A stretch of DNA of 64,000 nt from contig NC_054749.1 of assembly GCF_018143015.1 (NCBI RefSeq), forward strand, positions 29,596,411 to 29,660,410, in the 5' to 3' direction. The position numbers were made by a program, and so were the translations under genes. Positions 36,801-49,893 of this stretch are shown here, in pieces. Every line of letters starts with the position of its first letter. The first letter of the stretch is position 1. The notes below the pieces were generated by a model that was not told the origin of the DNA, searched no databases, and was given only the letters and a program-made list of their open reading frames with translations. The stretch is from Lytechinus variegatus (Eukaryota; Echinodermata; Echinoidea; Temnopleuroida; Toxopneustidae).

Positions 36801-39800
36801 CTCTGTTTTCCTTACTTTTCTACTTCTCCTTTAAAATTCTTCACAGCTCCCTGTCTCTCTTTGTAATTAAGCGCATCAACATTCGCGTAGTTGCGCGATG
36901 CCAGCAACTGTTTTGGGGATACGCCCTACTGGCCACGGGGCTTTCCTATTGGCTAGAAGGGCTCCAACTGGGAACTAACGATGATTTTGATTGGTTTGCT
37001 TCCGAAAAGATGGGTGGGAACTTTGAGAGATATGACAGGGAAAAGACAATGTTCAGAATACCGATTTGTGACAATCATAGCGGTGTCACATCTCGGAGAG
37101 AAATGACAAAATTTATGACAAAAGTTATGACAGAGTTACAGAATACCACCCCTGGAGTTTGCTTTCATTTCTAAAAGAAAATGATTTGATTTGATATCAT
37201 TTTATTGAAATCACAATAAAGGAAAGAAATTTACAAAGTCAATACAAAACATAATAAAAAAAATTAAGATACGCCCAGATCATGACGCATAACTGTCGAT
37301 GCAGGGCAGAAGTGTAAAACCCCGTGTAAAACTTAATATACAAATTTGATGCAACAGGTACATAACATAGACATATAAAATATAAAAAAAAGAAATATGA
37401 AATGATAACAGACAACGTTGGGGTAGATATTAGAGAAAAAAAAGAAAAAGAGTTATTCATACATGCACAAGTTTACAAATATTAGGTTGGGGCCAATCTC
37501 TAAAGCGTAAGCGAAAAATCCTGAATAATTCCAAACATAATCATGATAATACTAAATCTGATAGGCCTACCATTTCATTTTGGAAAAAAATGAAGAAAAG
37601 TTTGAGTTTATCATCCTATGCAACATAAAAGTTTATAATCAATCACTTATTGCTAAATTGAGATTTCAAAATGAAATCCAGAACATCAATGTATACATAT
37701 TTTGTCCAAAATACTGCCCAGGAACCATTCGGAATGTTGCTTTCCTATCTGCAATCCATCGCAAGTCTTTGTTTTACAGGGACCAGCAGTTGACTTGGTC
37801 ATGTGATCAACCAACACTGCTCTTTCAAAATGGACGGTTTCTATTTCTCCCCCTTACCACAGGAAAGTAGCAGATACGATCAAAAGGGCCATAGCAGCTC
37901 GGTTCCAGATCCCTGCTCAGAAACTCTACCTGACCCATCCAACATTCTTCTCAAGGATGAACAACAAGAAAGCTAAAACAATACATGATGAATACTGGCA
38001 TTCACATGTTGATAAGGTGAGAAATGACTGCTGAAATTTTGCATTTTCCATCTTTACACTGGGGCATATTCTGTTAATGAAATAGGGCCCCGGTCACTCT
38101 TGATTACAACTGCTGAAAAGCAAGTCTATTTTAAAACAGTCATGATATTCTCCTGATTTATACCCGAATTTCGATTTTTTAGATAATTTAATAATAATAA
38201 TAATAATAATAATACTCAATATTTATAACGCGCTTTTCCCAAATGGCCCAAAGCGCTCACAATTTCAATTAACATATAAAAGATACAAACAAAAAATCAG
38301 AATGACATATTAAATAAAGGCAATTGCCTAGAACAAGAGAGTTTTAAGTGACTTTCTTAAAAGACTTGATTGTTGGGGATTGTCTTATTGCAAGAGGGAG
38401 CTTGTTTCCATTCCATAGAGGATGCAACAGTGAATGTTCTATCTCCAGTCTGTTTTCTTTTTGTTGGATATGTTAATTTAAGTGGGTCTTCAGAGGAGAC
38501 CCACTTTTTGTTTTTACGTGCTTTCCTTTGCCCAAGAATATTCTCATGCTGTGTTTACTGCTCTTTGAAGTCAAATGATAACACTATTATGCAGACTCAC
38601 CTTGAAAAATCAGTTTCGATTTCTTTACTATGCAAGACCTTGTAACCCCGACCGTGGCGGTGACTTAGCGATCCTTGACTATTTTTCAGATTTTTTTGCA
38701 GAGGGGAATATCATGCCTGTTTAAAAGGATTAATTATGGTAATCCCAATTTACTTGTAGTTGATTGCTTTATATACACATAAATCATTATTTTTGTGTTG
38801 TATTTCCTGGGAATGAAATGTATGGAAAATTTGAAATTTGAAATAATTGTAATATAAATTGAATTTCCGACTGTAATTGTTTGTCTTCTCCCTCTTTGAA
38901 ACAGAAAACATATGAGACATTTGACTACACATCTTTGCTCTATCTGACCAACTATGGAGTAGATTTTAAAGGAGGACGCTTTGTCTTCATTGATGAAAAA
39001 GCAAATTCAACGGTAGAACCAAAATTAGGTGAGGTGTTGTTAGCATGATGTGCCAATCCTGATATTTTGCTGACTGAATGATACAGATTTGATAATATTT
39101 ATTTCTATTTCCTTCATACTTCATATTTCCTTTCTCTTAAGTTAGTCTTAACCGCTTAGAGGCAATTTGCGGTAAATAAAATTGTTATTATATTATAATA
39201 TGTAGGCTTGGAAACTCTGACTAGATGTGGATTCTCAAGTTTTGTGGGGCATTGCAAGAAATTATGGAATGTTATTTTTGTGTAATCAGGGTAAAGGGAT
39301 GGTGGGTTACAAGTGTTCAGAAAGAGAGTCTGCTCATTGAAGGAATAACTGAATAAAGAAATGAATTGTCCATACTGTACTTCTCAATCTGCTTGTGTTT
39401 ATGGCATTTTCAATTAAACTGAATACACATATGAGCACTAATGAATTGTAACTGAGATTTTCATTCAGCAATGTCTTGAAATCCATCAGTGGACAAATCT
39501 TTCTCTTGCTTGTTAGAAGTGATGATGTTTCTATGAGAAGTTTTTGTTCAAATATATAGTTTTGATCCAGTATAATATATGACCAGGGCCCAATTGCATA
39601 CAAGTTACTATTCTGGTAACTTTGCTATCCAATTGTAACTAATATGGTAATGATGATCAACAGCCAATCAAAATCAAGGATGCCATGCAAGTTACCATTG
39701 CTTGGCAAAGTTGCCATAATGGTATTAAACTTTTATGCAATGGAGCCCAGGCTGGTAGCCTCCAAGTGCATTAATATTGAATATGATTCCTTTTGTACAT

Positions 39801-39951
39801 TAATCACCCAGGTCGCTTGTCATTCTTTACCTCTGGCTCTGAGAACACCCATTTTGTGGAGAAAGTCTCAAGTGGAACCCGATACGCCATCACCGTCTCT
39901 TTTACCTGTGACAAGAAACATGCCATCCAGTATCCTAAAATGGGCAGCTAA
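27807..39951 (+). CDS. OGFOD3: OGFOD3-like 2-oxoglutarate/Fe(II)-dependent dioxygenase (nine exons, complete)
   Basis: Exons: 27807-27934, 31755-31966, 32752-32827, 33121-33163, 34120-34184, 36164-36223, 37863-38016, 38905-39028, 39812-39951; phases agree throughout, giving 333 aa (human 319). The N-terminus is Lys-rich and cytosolic (MPAEKRKVSS), a hydrophobic anchor spans about residues 57-75, and the rest should be lumenal: a type II membrane protein of the prolyl-4-hydroxylase-like fold. Conserved stretches include CGRGV, GGASILDLHSGALS, THPTFFSRM and HDEYWHSHVDK. Iron ligands are His243, Asp245 and His301; Arg311 (RYAITVSF) should hold 2-oxoglutarate. The substrate of this family is not established. 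Introns 2-8 are GT-AG. Intron 1 fits only if it begins with GC (AG/GCGAGT at 27935), because the alternative GT at 27939 breaks phase; an unseen extra exon in the 3.8-kb intron is the other explanation. Confidence 0.94.
28278..30498. mobile_element. 2.2-kb DNA transposon in OGFOD3 intron 1, 8-bp duplication GGTGAGAT
   Basis: Ends TAGCCTGGAGGCGTTTGG and complement TAGCCTGGAGGCGTCTGG. Perfect duplications GGTGAGAT flank it (28270-28277, 30499-30506). Sub-ends contain GGGGAGTGAAGT hairpins. The right half is a large palindrome: about 29870-30090 is inverted at 30240-30450 (shared text such as CTGAGGTTAACACTTCTGTA). No transposase recognised; 8-bp duplications fit hAT- or P-type elements. Confidence 0.8.
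31196..31477 (-). other. Unrecognised 93-codon open frame in OGFOD3 intron 1
   Basis: An ATG-started frame antisense to OGFOD3 with fairly balanced amino-acid use (MEDMMVQVEQCWRVGC...). No family recognised and no splice context established. It may be a transposon gene remnant or chance. Confidence 0.2.
35363..35980. mobile_element. Palindromic MITE, AAGTCCACC family, in OGFOD3 intron 5
   Basis: Left AAAGGTCAAGTCCACCTCAG is inverted at the right end (GGGTGGACTTGTCCTTTT). The arms share TTTCATCAAAATCAGATGTA and GAAAGTTATGACATTTTAAA in inverted form over nearly half the element each. Related copies at 42737-43323 and 55309-55619. Confidence 0.8.
36018..36160 (+). repeat. CT-rich tract ahead of OGFOD3 exon 6
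   Basis: An almost pure C/T run of about 140 nt ending in the acceptor TCTCCACAG; an extended polypyrimidine tract. Confidence 0.8.
36392..37155. mobile_element. Inverted-repeat MITE in OGFOD3 intron 6
   Basis: CCTGGGGCGGTATTCTG at the left and complement CCAGGGGTGGTATTCTG at the right. Both arms carry inverted repeats of GTCATAACTTTTGTCA, AAATTTTGTC and ACATTGTCTTTTC. The centre is GC-richer. No coding capacity. Confidence 0.75.
38190..38290 (-). mobile_element. SINE 3' fragment with (TAA)n
   Basis: (TAA)n at 38193-38215 followed by ATTTATAACGCGCTTTTCCC and AAAGCGCTCAC. The same text style recurs at 47190-47360 and 55945-56175, where the orientation (B box at the high coordinate) is minus. 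Lies in OGFOD3 intron 7. Confidence 0.5.
39584..39750. mobile_element. Hairpin MITE in OGFOD3 intron 8
   Basis: CAGGGCCCAATTGCATACAAG-type left end (39584 on) is inverted as CTTTTATGCAATGGAGCCC at the right; GTAACTTTGC is inverted as GCAAAGTTGCC. About 165 bp, no coding capacity. Confidence 0.7.
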
Positions 39952-42736
39952 CATATAATCACCTGATCAGTCATGTGACCAAGCATCTCAAAGCGAGCAA
40001 TAAATCACCAGGAGATACATTGCCTTCACTAATGAATTGACTATGACAAGCCATGTGAGATTTTGAATTGTATTCAATCACATCAGTAAAAAATAATGAA
40101 TTCATTCACATCACCAAAAAGTGAATGAATTGACTGGTAGGCCAAGTGGGTTTAAACATTTTTTTTTCAATCACAGCAATAATAAAATATTTGGATGTAG
40201 AATTCAAATTTTTTTGCCACAGTTTGATCGCAGTAACACTCAGTATAAAGAACTAAGCACTTCATAATCCAATCATTTATAAATTACTAATAGCCATGTG
40301 AATGACTTCCTTGGGGCACTTGCAGCTGGCTATTAAATTAATAATTTACCAAGGGGGTGTTTCTTATTAAATCTTTTTGTGAAGTTATAAATGGTTTTAT
40401 TAAAACTTGGAGTATGGAGCACTAAATTTGATTCCGTAAATAATTGCTGAAATAACAAAAAAATGGTATTTCTGATAATCTAGATTAGATTGGGTAAAAA
40501 TGTACTTTCGTTAAAAAAATGTTTAATATAGTGGCATTCCAGGTGATTATTGAAGTGACACGTTTAAAATGATTTGAAGTGTTTGTGGCTCACCATAATT
40601 TATTGGGACAAAATGCCATGTGTAGCTTAGGCCTTTCCCTGCTTCAAATATCAAAATGCTGTCTAGGGGTGACTCCTCTATACATAATTGCATTTATCCA
40701 TTCCAAACTATGCTGAGTGTCCAAGGCAGAGGGTCCTAGAGTGTAGGGCCATTGGTATGATTTAGAAAGAAATCAAACAAATGACTTTGTCTTAAATCAG
40801 GTGATTTAGCCACTGAGCAAACAAGTCTAGCCAGATTACTTCATCTGAACGGAACCTAGATGACCAGGTAACAATAAATATGTAGACAACATAGGCAAAA
40901 TACCATTTACCTTGATATATAAGTCTCCATTTTCTGTTTAATAAATTAAAAGCAAGTTTTATGCACGATATTTCAATTTAAAGGTGATGCTCATTTTTTT
41001 GATGAATTTTTGGTTTATTAATATTTCTGTTATATTTTGATAGTTAATTGCCCCATGTTCATGATTTCTTTGAAATGTTGTGATATTGCCTAATTGTTAC
41101 TATCCCTTCTTTTCATCCATCCTATTTATTGATTTCTGTCATTCTGAGGGGCTGTGTAAGGTCAACAATGTTTTGGTCAGTTACAGTGCATAACAGTATT
41201 ATGTCCTCTGGGGAAAAATAGACAATTGGACATTTTGTAATCAGATATTTCAGTAAGGAACTTTGGATAGCTTTTTTATCCATGATTACTTTGAATAGAT
41301 TTTTTTTTATCCATGATTGATGGTGTGATTAATTCCCCCAAAATGTATGTTATAGGTATCATCTATCTGGTGACAATATTTGCTCCCGCTATATTTACTC
41401 AGGTCATATCTGAGAGTATAGGGTTTAGAGTAAATTAGGATTGTAATAGAGTTTTTGGTTCAGAATAATGTGAAGATAAGGATTCAAGTTTATTTAGTTT
41501 TGGAGGTTAGTTTTTAGATATGGCTTGTCGCTGGAGCAAATGTCATGGAACCCTCTAAATATCCTCTATTCCATTTTGCACTATTATTAACCCAGGCTTC
41601 AGCTGGAGTGTTCAGTGCATTCATTAAATCACTATCATTGAACTTTCTGCTAACCTCTTGATGAGTTGAATTAGTGGCTAGTATTTGAAACAGTAAAAAC
41701 AGTTGACAGATGGCTTGGAAACTGATCTTGTCTGCCAGCATAGTGTCAATGTGAAATGACGTCATTATCTTTCTGTGCCTTACGTAAAGCTGTTGCATGT
41801 TTTGATTTGATATTGAGTACCATTTTTTGATTGCAGAATAACGATCATAAAATGAATTTAAACAGAACTCAACAAAGTACCAGCAGCTGTGCTTCTATGC
41901 TTGAATAAGAAAATATGTGCCAAATAAATCGGAGGAAATTATTTGCTGAGAAACAAGCAAACTAAGCTTGGCATTCTTGTCAGGTTGAATAGTTGTTTTT
42001 CGAAGTAGTTGTGATACTCTTGAACATGATTGTGTGCTAATCCATATTCATGATTTCCAGCGTACCTGGGTTTCAGACTAGACTCCCATTATTAGTTCTG
42101 TATTTTAACAAAGCCTTTCTCTCAAAATCATCATTCCCTGAGAGTACTCATATTTACCTATGAAAGTTAAGATTGGTTGTGAGGAAGTGGATTATACAGC
42201 TCTTTTATAAATTTTCCATTGACTTTTATGATGTACAACATTGTATTCCCTTATATGGACAATCTGGGATAGTGAGAGAAGTAAAGAAAGTAAAACTTTT
42301 TAAAATATACATGTATATTTAATGGTGTAAGTATATTTGTCTTTTCCCTTATAAAATGTAATCTTGGGAAATATGTTTATTTTAACATTGAGACATTGAG
42401 AAGTCCTTTACTAGGCCGTGTACTTTTTAAAAGAAATTGAAAAATGTTGTAATTTCATGAAATAGAAGATTTCATACAGTGTACCATGTTGGTTTCGAAC
42501 TAAATTGACCAATCACAAACATGGAGAAAAAATACATCTTTATAATTGTGTATGTATAGGTATAATTGACATTTATTGATCTACACTTGTTTTGCCATTG
42601 AATTGTGGATGATAGTACTATCCATCTTTTTTCTGTTTGTCATGCAAATATTATTGTGCAATACATGCAATCGCTAAGGGTCGAATATGACATACATTGT
42701 TAATGTGTATTGATTTGACTAGCCAAAGACATGATG
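39952..42736 (+). other. OGFOD3 3' UTR and intergenic DNA
   Basis: No exon seen. AATAAA-type signals occur (for example about 40940), but none is decisive. A 94-codon minus-strand frame at 41514-41798 is unrecognised. Confidence 0.4.
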
Positions 42737-43323
42737 AAAGGAAAAGTCCACCCCAACATAAAGTTGATTTGAATAAAAAGAGAAAAATCCAACAAGCATA
42801 ACACAGAAAATTTCATCAAAATCGGATGTAAAATAAGAAAGTTATGACATTTTAAAGTTTTGCTTAATTTCACAAAACAGTTATATTATGCACATCCCAG
42901 CCGGCATGCAAATGAGGGAACTGATGACATCACTCACTATTTTTTTGTATTTTATTATATGAAATATTCTAACTTTCTCATTGTCCTGTGAAACAAAGTT
43001 TTCTTTCTCCCTGAACATGTTGAATTACCATTAACATTTTTTTGGTTCAGTCAAGTTAGTCATTGTCAAATCTGCAAAAATTGTAATAATATATAATTTG
43101 CACAATAAAAAACAAAAGAAATAGTGAGGGACATCATCAATTCTCTCGTTTGCATGTGACTAAATTGTGCATATAACTGTTTTGTGAAAAAATATGCGAA
43201 ACTTTAAAATGTCATAACTTTCTTATTTTACATCCGATTTTGATGAAATATTCAGCATAATGCTTGTCTGATTTTTCTCTATTGATTCTAATCAACATTT
43301 TTCTGAGGTGGACTTGATCTTTA
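42737..43323. mobile_element. Palindromic MITE, AAGTCCACC family, copy 2
   Basis: Arms of roughly 200 bp or more: AAAAGTCCACCCCAACATAA and AATTTCATCAAAATCGGATG on the left are inverted on the right (TTACATCCGATTTTGATGAA, GAGGTGGACTTGATC). Best preserved of the three copies. Confidence 0.85.
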
Positions 43324-43565
43324 AGAAAGAATATGTTTGGGTTGAAGAATCTGATATCCATTGAAATTTTATTCTACTGGTTACATCAAAATGTTTTGTT
43401 TCACTGTTAATTTTGTATATTTTGATATGAATAAATTATGATCAGTACAAATTATATTCTATGCTATTGCTTGCCTGGTAATCTGTGGTGTCGCATATTT
43501 TTTGCTGGTTTGTGGGCTAAAATCGTTCAGACTTTACATGTATATTGTGCTATTAAGTGTTTGAT

Positions 43566-44140
43566 ATTATACAGATATTGCCTACCTAGAGTTTGAATAT
43601 AACATTTCCTCTCCCCGATGGAGTTATATTTTTCCCAAGGGAATATATTTTGCCCGAAGCGCGCAGCGCTGAGGGAAAATATTATCCCGAGGGAAAAATA
43701 TAGCTTCGGAGGGGAGTTGAAATGTTATTTATTAAAACGATAGACCAGGCAATATCTGTTATATTATATAGTATATGTGGATTCGCCATCAGAAATTGCA
43801 TTCATCATCTGGTTCAAGAGCGAAATTCTTGCTACATCTCTGATCCGTCTACGTCATAATAGATTTTTTTTTTGAAAATACATCAACCGCGTTCTTCATG
43901 CAATCGACGCCTTAACACTAGCGCGTACATCAAATAAACTATCTTGTTGCGCAACTTGTATGCAGCGAGTGACGTCACCTTAGGTGATATAACGCCGCAA
44001 TTGAAAATACTACGCAGTATATTCCCTGAGGTGACGTCAAAACCTAAAATATAACAAATGCGATCCTCGCAGCTATGGTCACGTGATGGCGTATTGACCT
44101 ATCACTGATTCGAATCTACATAGCCTATGTAATATAAACA
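43566..44140. mobile_element. Inverted-repeat element(s) with TCCCGAGGG hairpin
   Basis: 43566-43770 is a hairpin: ACAGATATTGCCTACC is inverted as GACCAGGCAATATCTGT, with a GAAGCGCGCAGCGCTGAGGG centre. It is followed by a second inverted pair (TATGTGGATTCG near 43776 with CGAATCTACATAG near 44111). Probably one composite or two adjacent MITEs. Confidence 0.55.
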
Positions 44141-44425
44141 TTTACAACCTGTGCTTTAAAATAGAATATGTTTTCCAGGTGACTGACATGACCATAATGA
44201 GATAGGTGTATACTGTTCTGGCAAAGTCATTTGCTTATTACTTGATTTTAATGAGTGGCACAATGGAGAGATAAAGGCAATTTCGAAAATGGAAGAAAGC
44301 ATATGACAGTAACAAGTCTTGGAGAGGAAAAAAAATGGTGAGTGGGATAGAAGGGGTGAACTATTGTTGGTGAAATATAATGGATCATGTGTGGGAAGAA
44401 GGTAGACGCAAATTTGGGGTAGAAA

Positions 44426-45260
44426 AGAATGAAAGAGTTCTCATACCTGGGGATTGCAAGCAGTGGATACGAGACAGCTAGAGTAAGGTTTGGGTGGGTG
44501 GAGGTTAGGGTGATGAGATTTAGATTTCCTTTGAGGAATGGTGAAGAGTTGTGTGAGATCAGTAATGATGAGATGGGGACTGGAAAACAGACTGAGCAAG
44601 GTAAAGAGCAATTTGTACAATGAGGTTATATGGAAGATGGAGGACATGATCGGGGGGGGGGGGGGTCCAACATATTGCTGTACACGTGCGTCACCCAAAA
44701 ACGCATTTAAAGGGGTGGTTTTTTTTAGTTTTGGATGCGGTCCACACGTGGACTCGTTATGGGTATCAAACACAGAGTTTAAAGAAAAAGGGTGGTTTTT
44801 AAAAACTGGTCAATTGCTGGGTCAAATGCATTTAGGGTATGTTTCTTTCCCCAAATTTTTTTTTTTTAAAGACTAGCCAAACGTGATTAAGGTATGTTTT
44901 TCCCCCAAGCTTAATGCTCCCTCCCCCCCGAGGTCATATTTTGGCGACAACTTGTTTAGGGACCAAAATATGTAAATAAAGCCTGTGAAAAACTTGTTTA
45001 GGGGGTTATTTTGCACACAGAAAAAAATCATTTATGGTGTTTGGAAATTACCTGGTCACGCATGTATACAGCAATACATTTGACTGCCCCCCCCCCTGGG
45101 GACATGATGCAGATGTTGGGTTTGAAATAGGTGGACCAGTTGGAGAAGAAGAATGGGGTACACTGGTATGGGCATGTGCAGAGGAGGGATGACAGGCTTT
45201 TTAAGTTTGAGGTGGGTGATTTGATGAGGGGACCCCAAGAGATGGAAAAGGAAGGAGAGT
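44426..45260 (+). mobile_element. Decayed LINE: C-terminal part of reverse transcriptase ORF, interrupted
   Basis: Plus-strand translations contain KEFSYLG, KVKSNLYNEVIW, then after the insertion MMQMLGLK and WYGHVQRRDD, in the order found at the C-terminal end of many LINE reverse transcriptases. It holds frameshifts and an in-frame stop (TAG after GLK) and is split by the MITE at 44651-45100. Not functional. Clade not assigned; the WxGHVQRRD signature is common in RTE-like and CR1/I-type elements. Confidence 0.65.
44651..45100. mobile_element. CGGGG-ended MITE inserted in the LINE, 8-bp duplication GACATGAT
   Basis: G-tract ends followed by inverted ATTGCTGTACACGTGCGT and its partner ACGCATGTATACAGCAAT. 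GACATGAT flanks both sides (44643-44650, 45101-45108). Same architecture as 9904-10457. Confidence 0.85.
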
Positions 45261-46393
45261 AAGATAGTTTCAGAAAAGAAGATACAGGTACAGCAAATGG
45301 GTTATCACAACATAAACACATGAGGCAAGATAATATGCAATAGCTATTCATACCTTTATTCATTTGAATATCAATGCTGAAAGACAAAGAAACTCTCATT
45401 CAACTAATAAAAATCCATTACCTTTTCATTTGTCAAATGTTTGTCTAGATTTTAAATTTGCAAAATGAAGATTTGTTTCCCTTGTCAAAAAAAAAAATAA
45501 GTATTTTCACCCAAGAGCAAAATAGCTTTTTTACCTTCAAATAAAATAATTTAGAAAAAAAATTGTTGCATAATTTCTGAGTCAAATCATTGATGAGTGA
45601 GCATGCATTACATGACAATTGTCACTTTCCTTCAGTTACAAGGGACCCTTTACTTACATGCACTTAAAACCATTTGGTTATCACATTGGGTTATATTATC
45701 ACGTAAACCAACCTTTTACGAAACATCCCACATTAATTACGAGAGGTTTGGTCCATTATCTTGGAAACTTACACACACCCCTTATAATTCTACAAATAAG
45801 CAGTTTGCAAAAATAAGTAGGTAAATCTACAAATAGTTGGAAGATCCAACAATGGTTTGAAGTAACCAATTTCAAATGAATTGTGTACTCAAATCATTCA
45901 TCATATTACTGATGATAATCATATGATCAATTCACTCCCAAAGTTTATTTAAAGAAGCCGAATGTGACAAAGATTAGTACAATGTACATGATTACCTAAG
46001 AAGCAAAAAGTTCAAATGAAGTATGTGACTGTTTTAATAAGATCAAGTTACACCTTATCGGTATTTGTAACCATGATCTATTTCAATTCAAGTGGAACTA
46101 GCTCCAAGAACCTTACCATAAGAACATGTGCATTAGGATAGTCTTGATATATATATACCCTTTCACAAAACAAAATAAATGTATTGTGAATTTTGGTGTT
46201 GAAATTATGTTAATTCTGTCATTATTAAAAACTAAGGAATGCTCGAAAGCATACTGAAAACAATTTCTTGGCAAATATGGTGTTATGAAGGTTGTTAAAA
46301 TTAACTGAAAATAATTAAATTTGTTTGGTAGGTATGTATCATAAGACTTAATAATCAAAAGTTGAATCCTGGGTAAAGTTCCAGGAACCCTAT
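45261..46393. other. Intergenic DNA with no recognised feature
   Basis: AT-rich sequence downstream of both convergent genes. Short frames (for example 45597-45824) are unrecognised. Confidence 0.4.
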
Positions 46394-46788
46394 GGCCCAA
46401 ATTCACAAAGGTGGTTTTGAAAACCCACGGTTGAATCCATGGTTTATGCAGATTTCCTGTATAAATTATGCTTAATATACCGCGTATCGGGCGTGTGTAT
46501 AAAAAAATGTCCAGTGCTGTTGCATGATCTTGTCACTGTGCGCCAAATTGAAGCCTGTTACCATGGTTAGATACGCTATTTTATACATAAATCCATCGTT
46601 TAAAGACTGGATTCATTTATTAAAAATAGTGGCAACAGGCGTCAATTTGGCACACTGTGACAAAAGCGTGCATCAACATTGGAATTTTTTTTTAAATAAG
46701 CAGTAAAATAGTGTTATTTATACAGGAAATCTGCATAAACCATGGACTCAACTGTGGGTTTTCAAAACCACCTCTGTGAATTTGGGCC
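46394..46788. mobile_element. 395-bp palindromic MITE with GGCCCAAATTCACA ends
   Basis: GGCCCAAATTCACAAAGGTGG-type left end is inverted at the right (CCACCTCTGTGAATTTGGGCC). Shared inner text includes AAACCCACGGTTGA, CCATGGTTTATGCAGATTTC and GCCAAATTGAAGCCTGTTAC. TAT on both sides (46391-46393, 46789-46791) fits a Harbinger-type 3-bp duplication. A second copy is at 50934-51341. Confidence 0.8.
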
Positions 46789-47189
46789 TATGAGTAGACT
46801 GGGTCTTGAGATTTGGCTCTTCACAGTATCCATGGTATACTGGCTTTACACATGTAAGTTCAAAATAAGTGACGCCAGCTGCATCATGTAGTTCAGTAGA
46901 AAAAAAAATAATCGGGCATCAACATAGATGAACATATGTGGACATATGTGGTATGCAAAATTTTGTATAGTACTTAATAACACTATAAAAAATGTAAATT
47001 TTCTATAAAATGGATCAATTTGCATTTGAAGAGTAAAAAAATAAACTATTAAGAGAAGCAAAATATATGTAAGTATAAAGGCAAGCATGGAAGGCAGTCA
47101 TAAGTAACTATAATTTCATTTTCATTATACTAAAATTTGCAAGGTCTTCATCTGTATGATTACACAACTAAATACATGTATCTCATATA

Positions 47190-47360
47190 ATTATACTTGC
47201 TTATATAGCGCTTAATACTTACTTTGTCAGAAGTCTCTAAGCGCTCTACAGTATATGCAGCATAATTACCCAGGCTTTAGCAGTGCAGCTGTTATGCGCG
47301 CTGCGTTTCAAGGAATAAATTCCTGCCAGGTACCCATTTACATCACCTGGGTTGAGTTCT
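47190..47360 (-). mobile_element. SINE fragment (AGCGCTCTAC / CAGGTACCCATTTAC family)
   Basis: Shares ATATAGCGCTT, AGCGCTCTAC, ACCCAGGCTTTAGC and CCTGCCAGGTACCCATT with the fuller copy at 55945-56175. Confidence 0.5.
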
Positions 47361-49893
47361 ACAAGAGTACACTATTCTACAAAAGAGGTTGATCATATAG
47401 CATTGAAAATAAAAATGCTTAAACAAATGAAGATATAAGATGAACAATCACTTTCATCCACATAAAAATTGTGAAGAAAAAAAAAGACATCTACATATTT
47501 GATGGCAGTACATCACAGAGGAAGAGTTTTCAAAAATGTGAAGCAAGTTAGCTACTAAAAGCACCAGTAAATAAATTTGGTAGTAAGTAAACTCAATGTC
47601 TGAGTAAATTATTTGCGCAATCATTAATACTAAGTACAGTTAGTATGGAATAAACATTATTCTTTCCAATCAAGTAGCCACATCAAAATAACATATCACT
47701 AAAAGAAAGTAATAAAATCAGAAATAGTTCACTTTAGGCCTGAGAGAAAACGTACACAGATTTAAAAGTTGCAGAAATCTGAAAGATCTACGTCCTGTTT
47801 CATAAACTGATACTATCAACACAGTCAAATATCATTCTTAAGTACATGATTCCCATAGACTTTACAACTGATGTTGATTGTAAAAATCATTCTGTAAAAT
47901 ATTGTTACTTGCAAAGTTGTTGCACAGGTCACCATAAATTGGCAAAGATATTTCTAAATTTGGAAGATTACTACTACCAATACCAGTCTTTAAAAAGAGA
48001 AAACTATAACTTTTGTCTTTGAAATGGACCAGACAAGATCCCTACCAGCAGCATAGGTATAAAATATATCTAGTACATTTCATGAATAATGTTATCAATG
48101 CCAAGCTATACAGTGCGTCCCAGAAAAAAAGGAATCTTGGATTCCCATGTCTTTTTTTCTTCAAAGGCAAATAAACTATGATTGACATCATGCAATAGGA
48201 GACGAATACCATGCATTAATGAGTAAGATGAGTTTGAAAGTTTGATGTCAAAAAATCAGGTTGCGCAGAAGAGTTGAACAAGATCGGTTCAAGATATGAC
48301 AACTGTGCTTTTTCTACGATTAGCTCATTTGCATTTCTTTTGTATTCTTTGATAAGCTCCTCTCACTGAGAGTGGATTCAGCTTCACACAGGAGTTTCTG
48401 CACAAATCATTTCGGATGTGCCTCAATATTATTGTTTGTAATCTAACATGCTAAGCTGTTGGTCTCAAAATATAGAAGAGATTCCACTATTAATCATAAG
48501 TATCAAATTTATAGTAAAAACATTTTTAAATAATTGTGAAATCTAGTTCTGAAAACATGTTTCCAATTTTGTGGGAGACACTGTATGTAGCCAGGAGCAT
48601 GCAAATCCTCTTGTCAAACAAGTGGTCAGAAATGTCAGCCAATCGGTCAGGGGTCGAGGTCTTTTGCATAAGAGTTGCATTTAAATGTAACCAAAAAAAT
48701 CAAACTTGCTTCATTAAAGAATTGCTATATTTCATGTGATTTTCATAGTTGCATTCAATAGCAACTGTTTCTGTAATTGGCCAAAATCTCCTTAGAAATT
48801 GAACTTTACGTTTAAGATGTTCAATCTTGGGCACTTGGACCCACTTTTGGGGTCCCAGTTACCCTGGGTACCTACTGATGTCGAGCCCTTTGTAATGAGT
48901 ACATCCGGTGCCTTAAGAACAACTGTCCTTACTCCTGTGTTATATCTTAAAACATTACATGAAATTTATCATAAAGAAGGCAGCATCTAGTGTTTTTACT
49001 GTATCTTATCCACAGTTTGACTGTGTCTAACAACATACACAGACATAAATCACATATCCCGTTATACAATTTCTTTCTTTGTCATTCTGAATAGATGAGG
49101 CAAGATATACAAACATCCATCACAAATAACAGCTCCAGCATGTGTTTCACACAGTCTAACACGACAATAATATTCATAACACTGATTGGCAGCTTTGTAG
49201 ATTATTGTTACAACAATCAGATGTTTTTGGTAATGAGTACATGCAGTTATTTCTTTCCTTCCTTTATGATCACACACTATACTTACACGTATTACCTATT
49301 ATTCCACACACATTGAGCCATTATTACTAAATTTTCTTAGTCATATACTGTCGTATTTCGATGTACATATATAATTATTTTCTGTCAAATCTTTTTCTCT
49401 CTGCACATATAAGTTGCAATGGTCACATAGCGTACATATATATATTTCACATAATTCACAATTTATGACTACGCCTAAATATATTTTCACATGCAAGTTA
49501 TCAACACGCATTAGAACTTACAACAGTTCTTTCAAAATGGGTAAACATGAATGCATTTTCTTTGAATTATCATACATTCAACGAATGTCCATTGTTATTG
49601 AACGTTTTTCAAGAATGAAATCATAATTCATTGTTGAAAGTATTTTGTCCACTGAATTATATTCTATTGCGACAAAATGATCAAGTTAACTCATGTTCGA
49701 TTATATTTGTGTCTACCTACCCAATAATGAACATAACTATCGACATCCAACACATAAAAATAAAATAACTTTGGTTTATATTCAAATACATTATTAAATA
49801 TACATATTTCAATAAATACACCTTTTATCAGACAAATTACAGGTTTACATAATTCTATGAGATGTTTGTGGCAGCCGACTAATTCCATTGCTA
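47361..49893 (-). other. NTAN1 3' UTR and intergenic DNA
   Basis: No coding exon found. AT-rich with short unrecognised frames on both strands. Confidence 0.4.
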
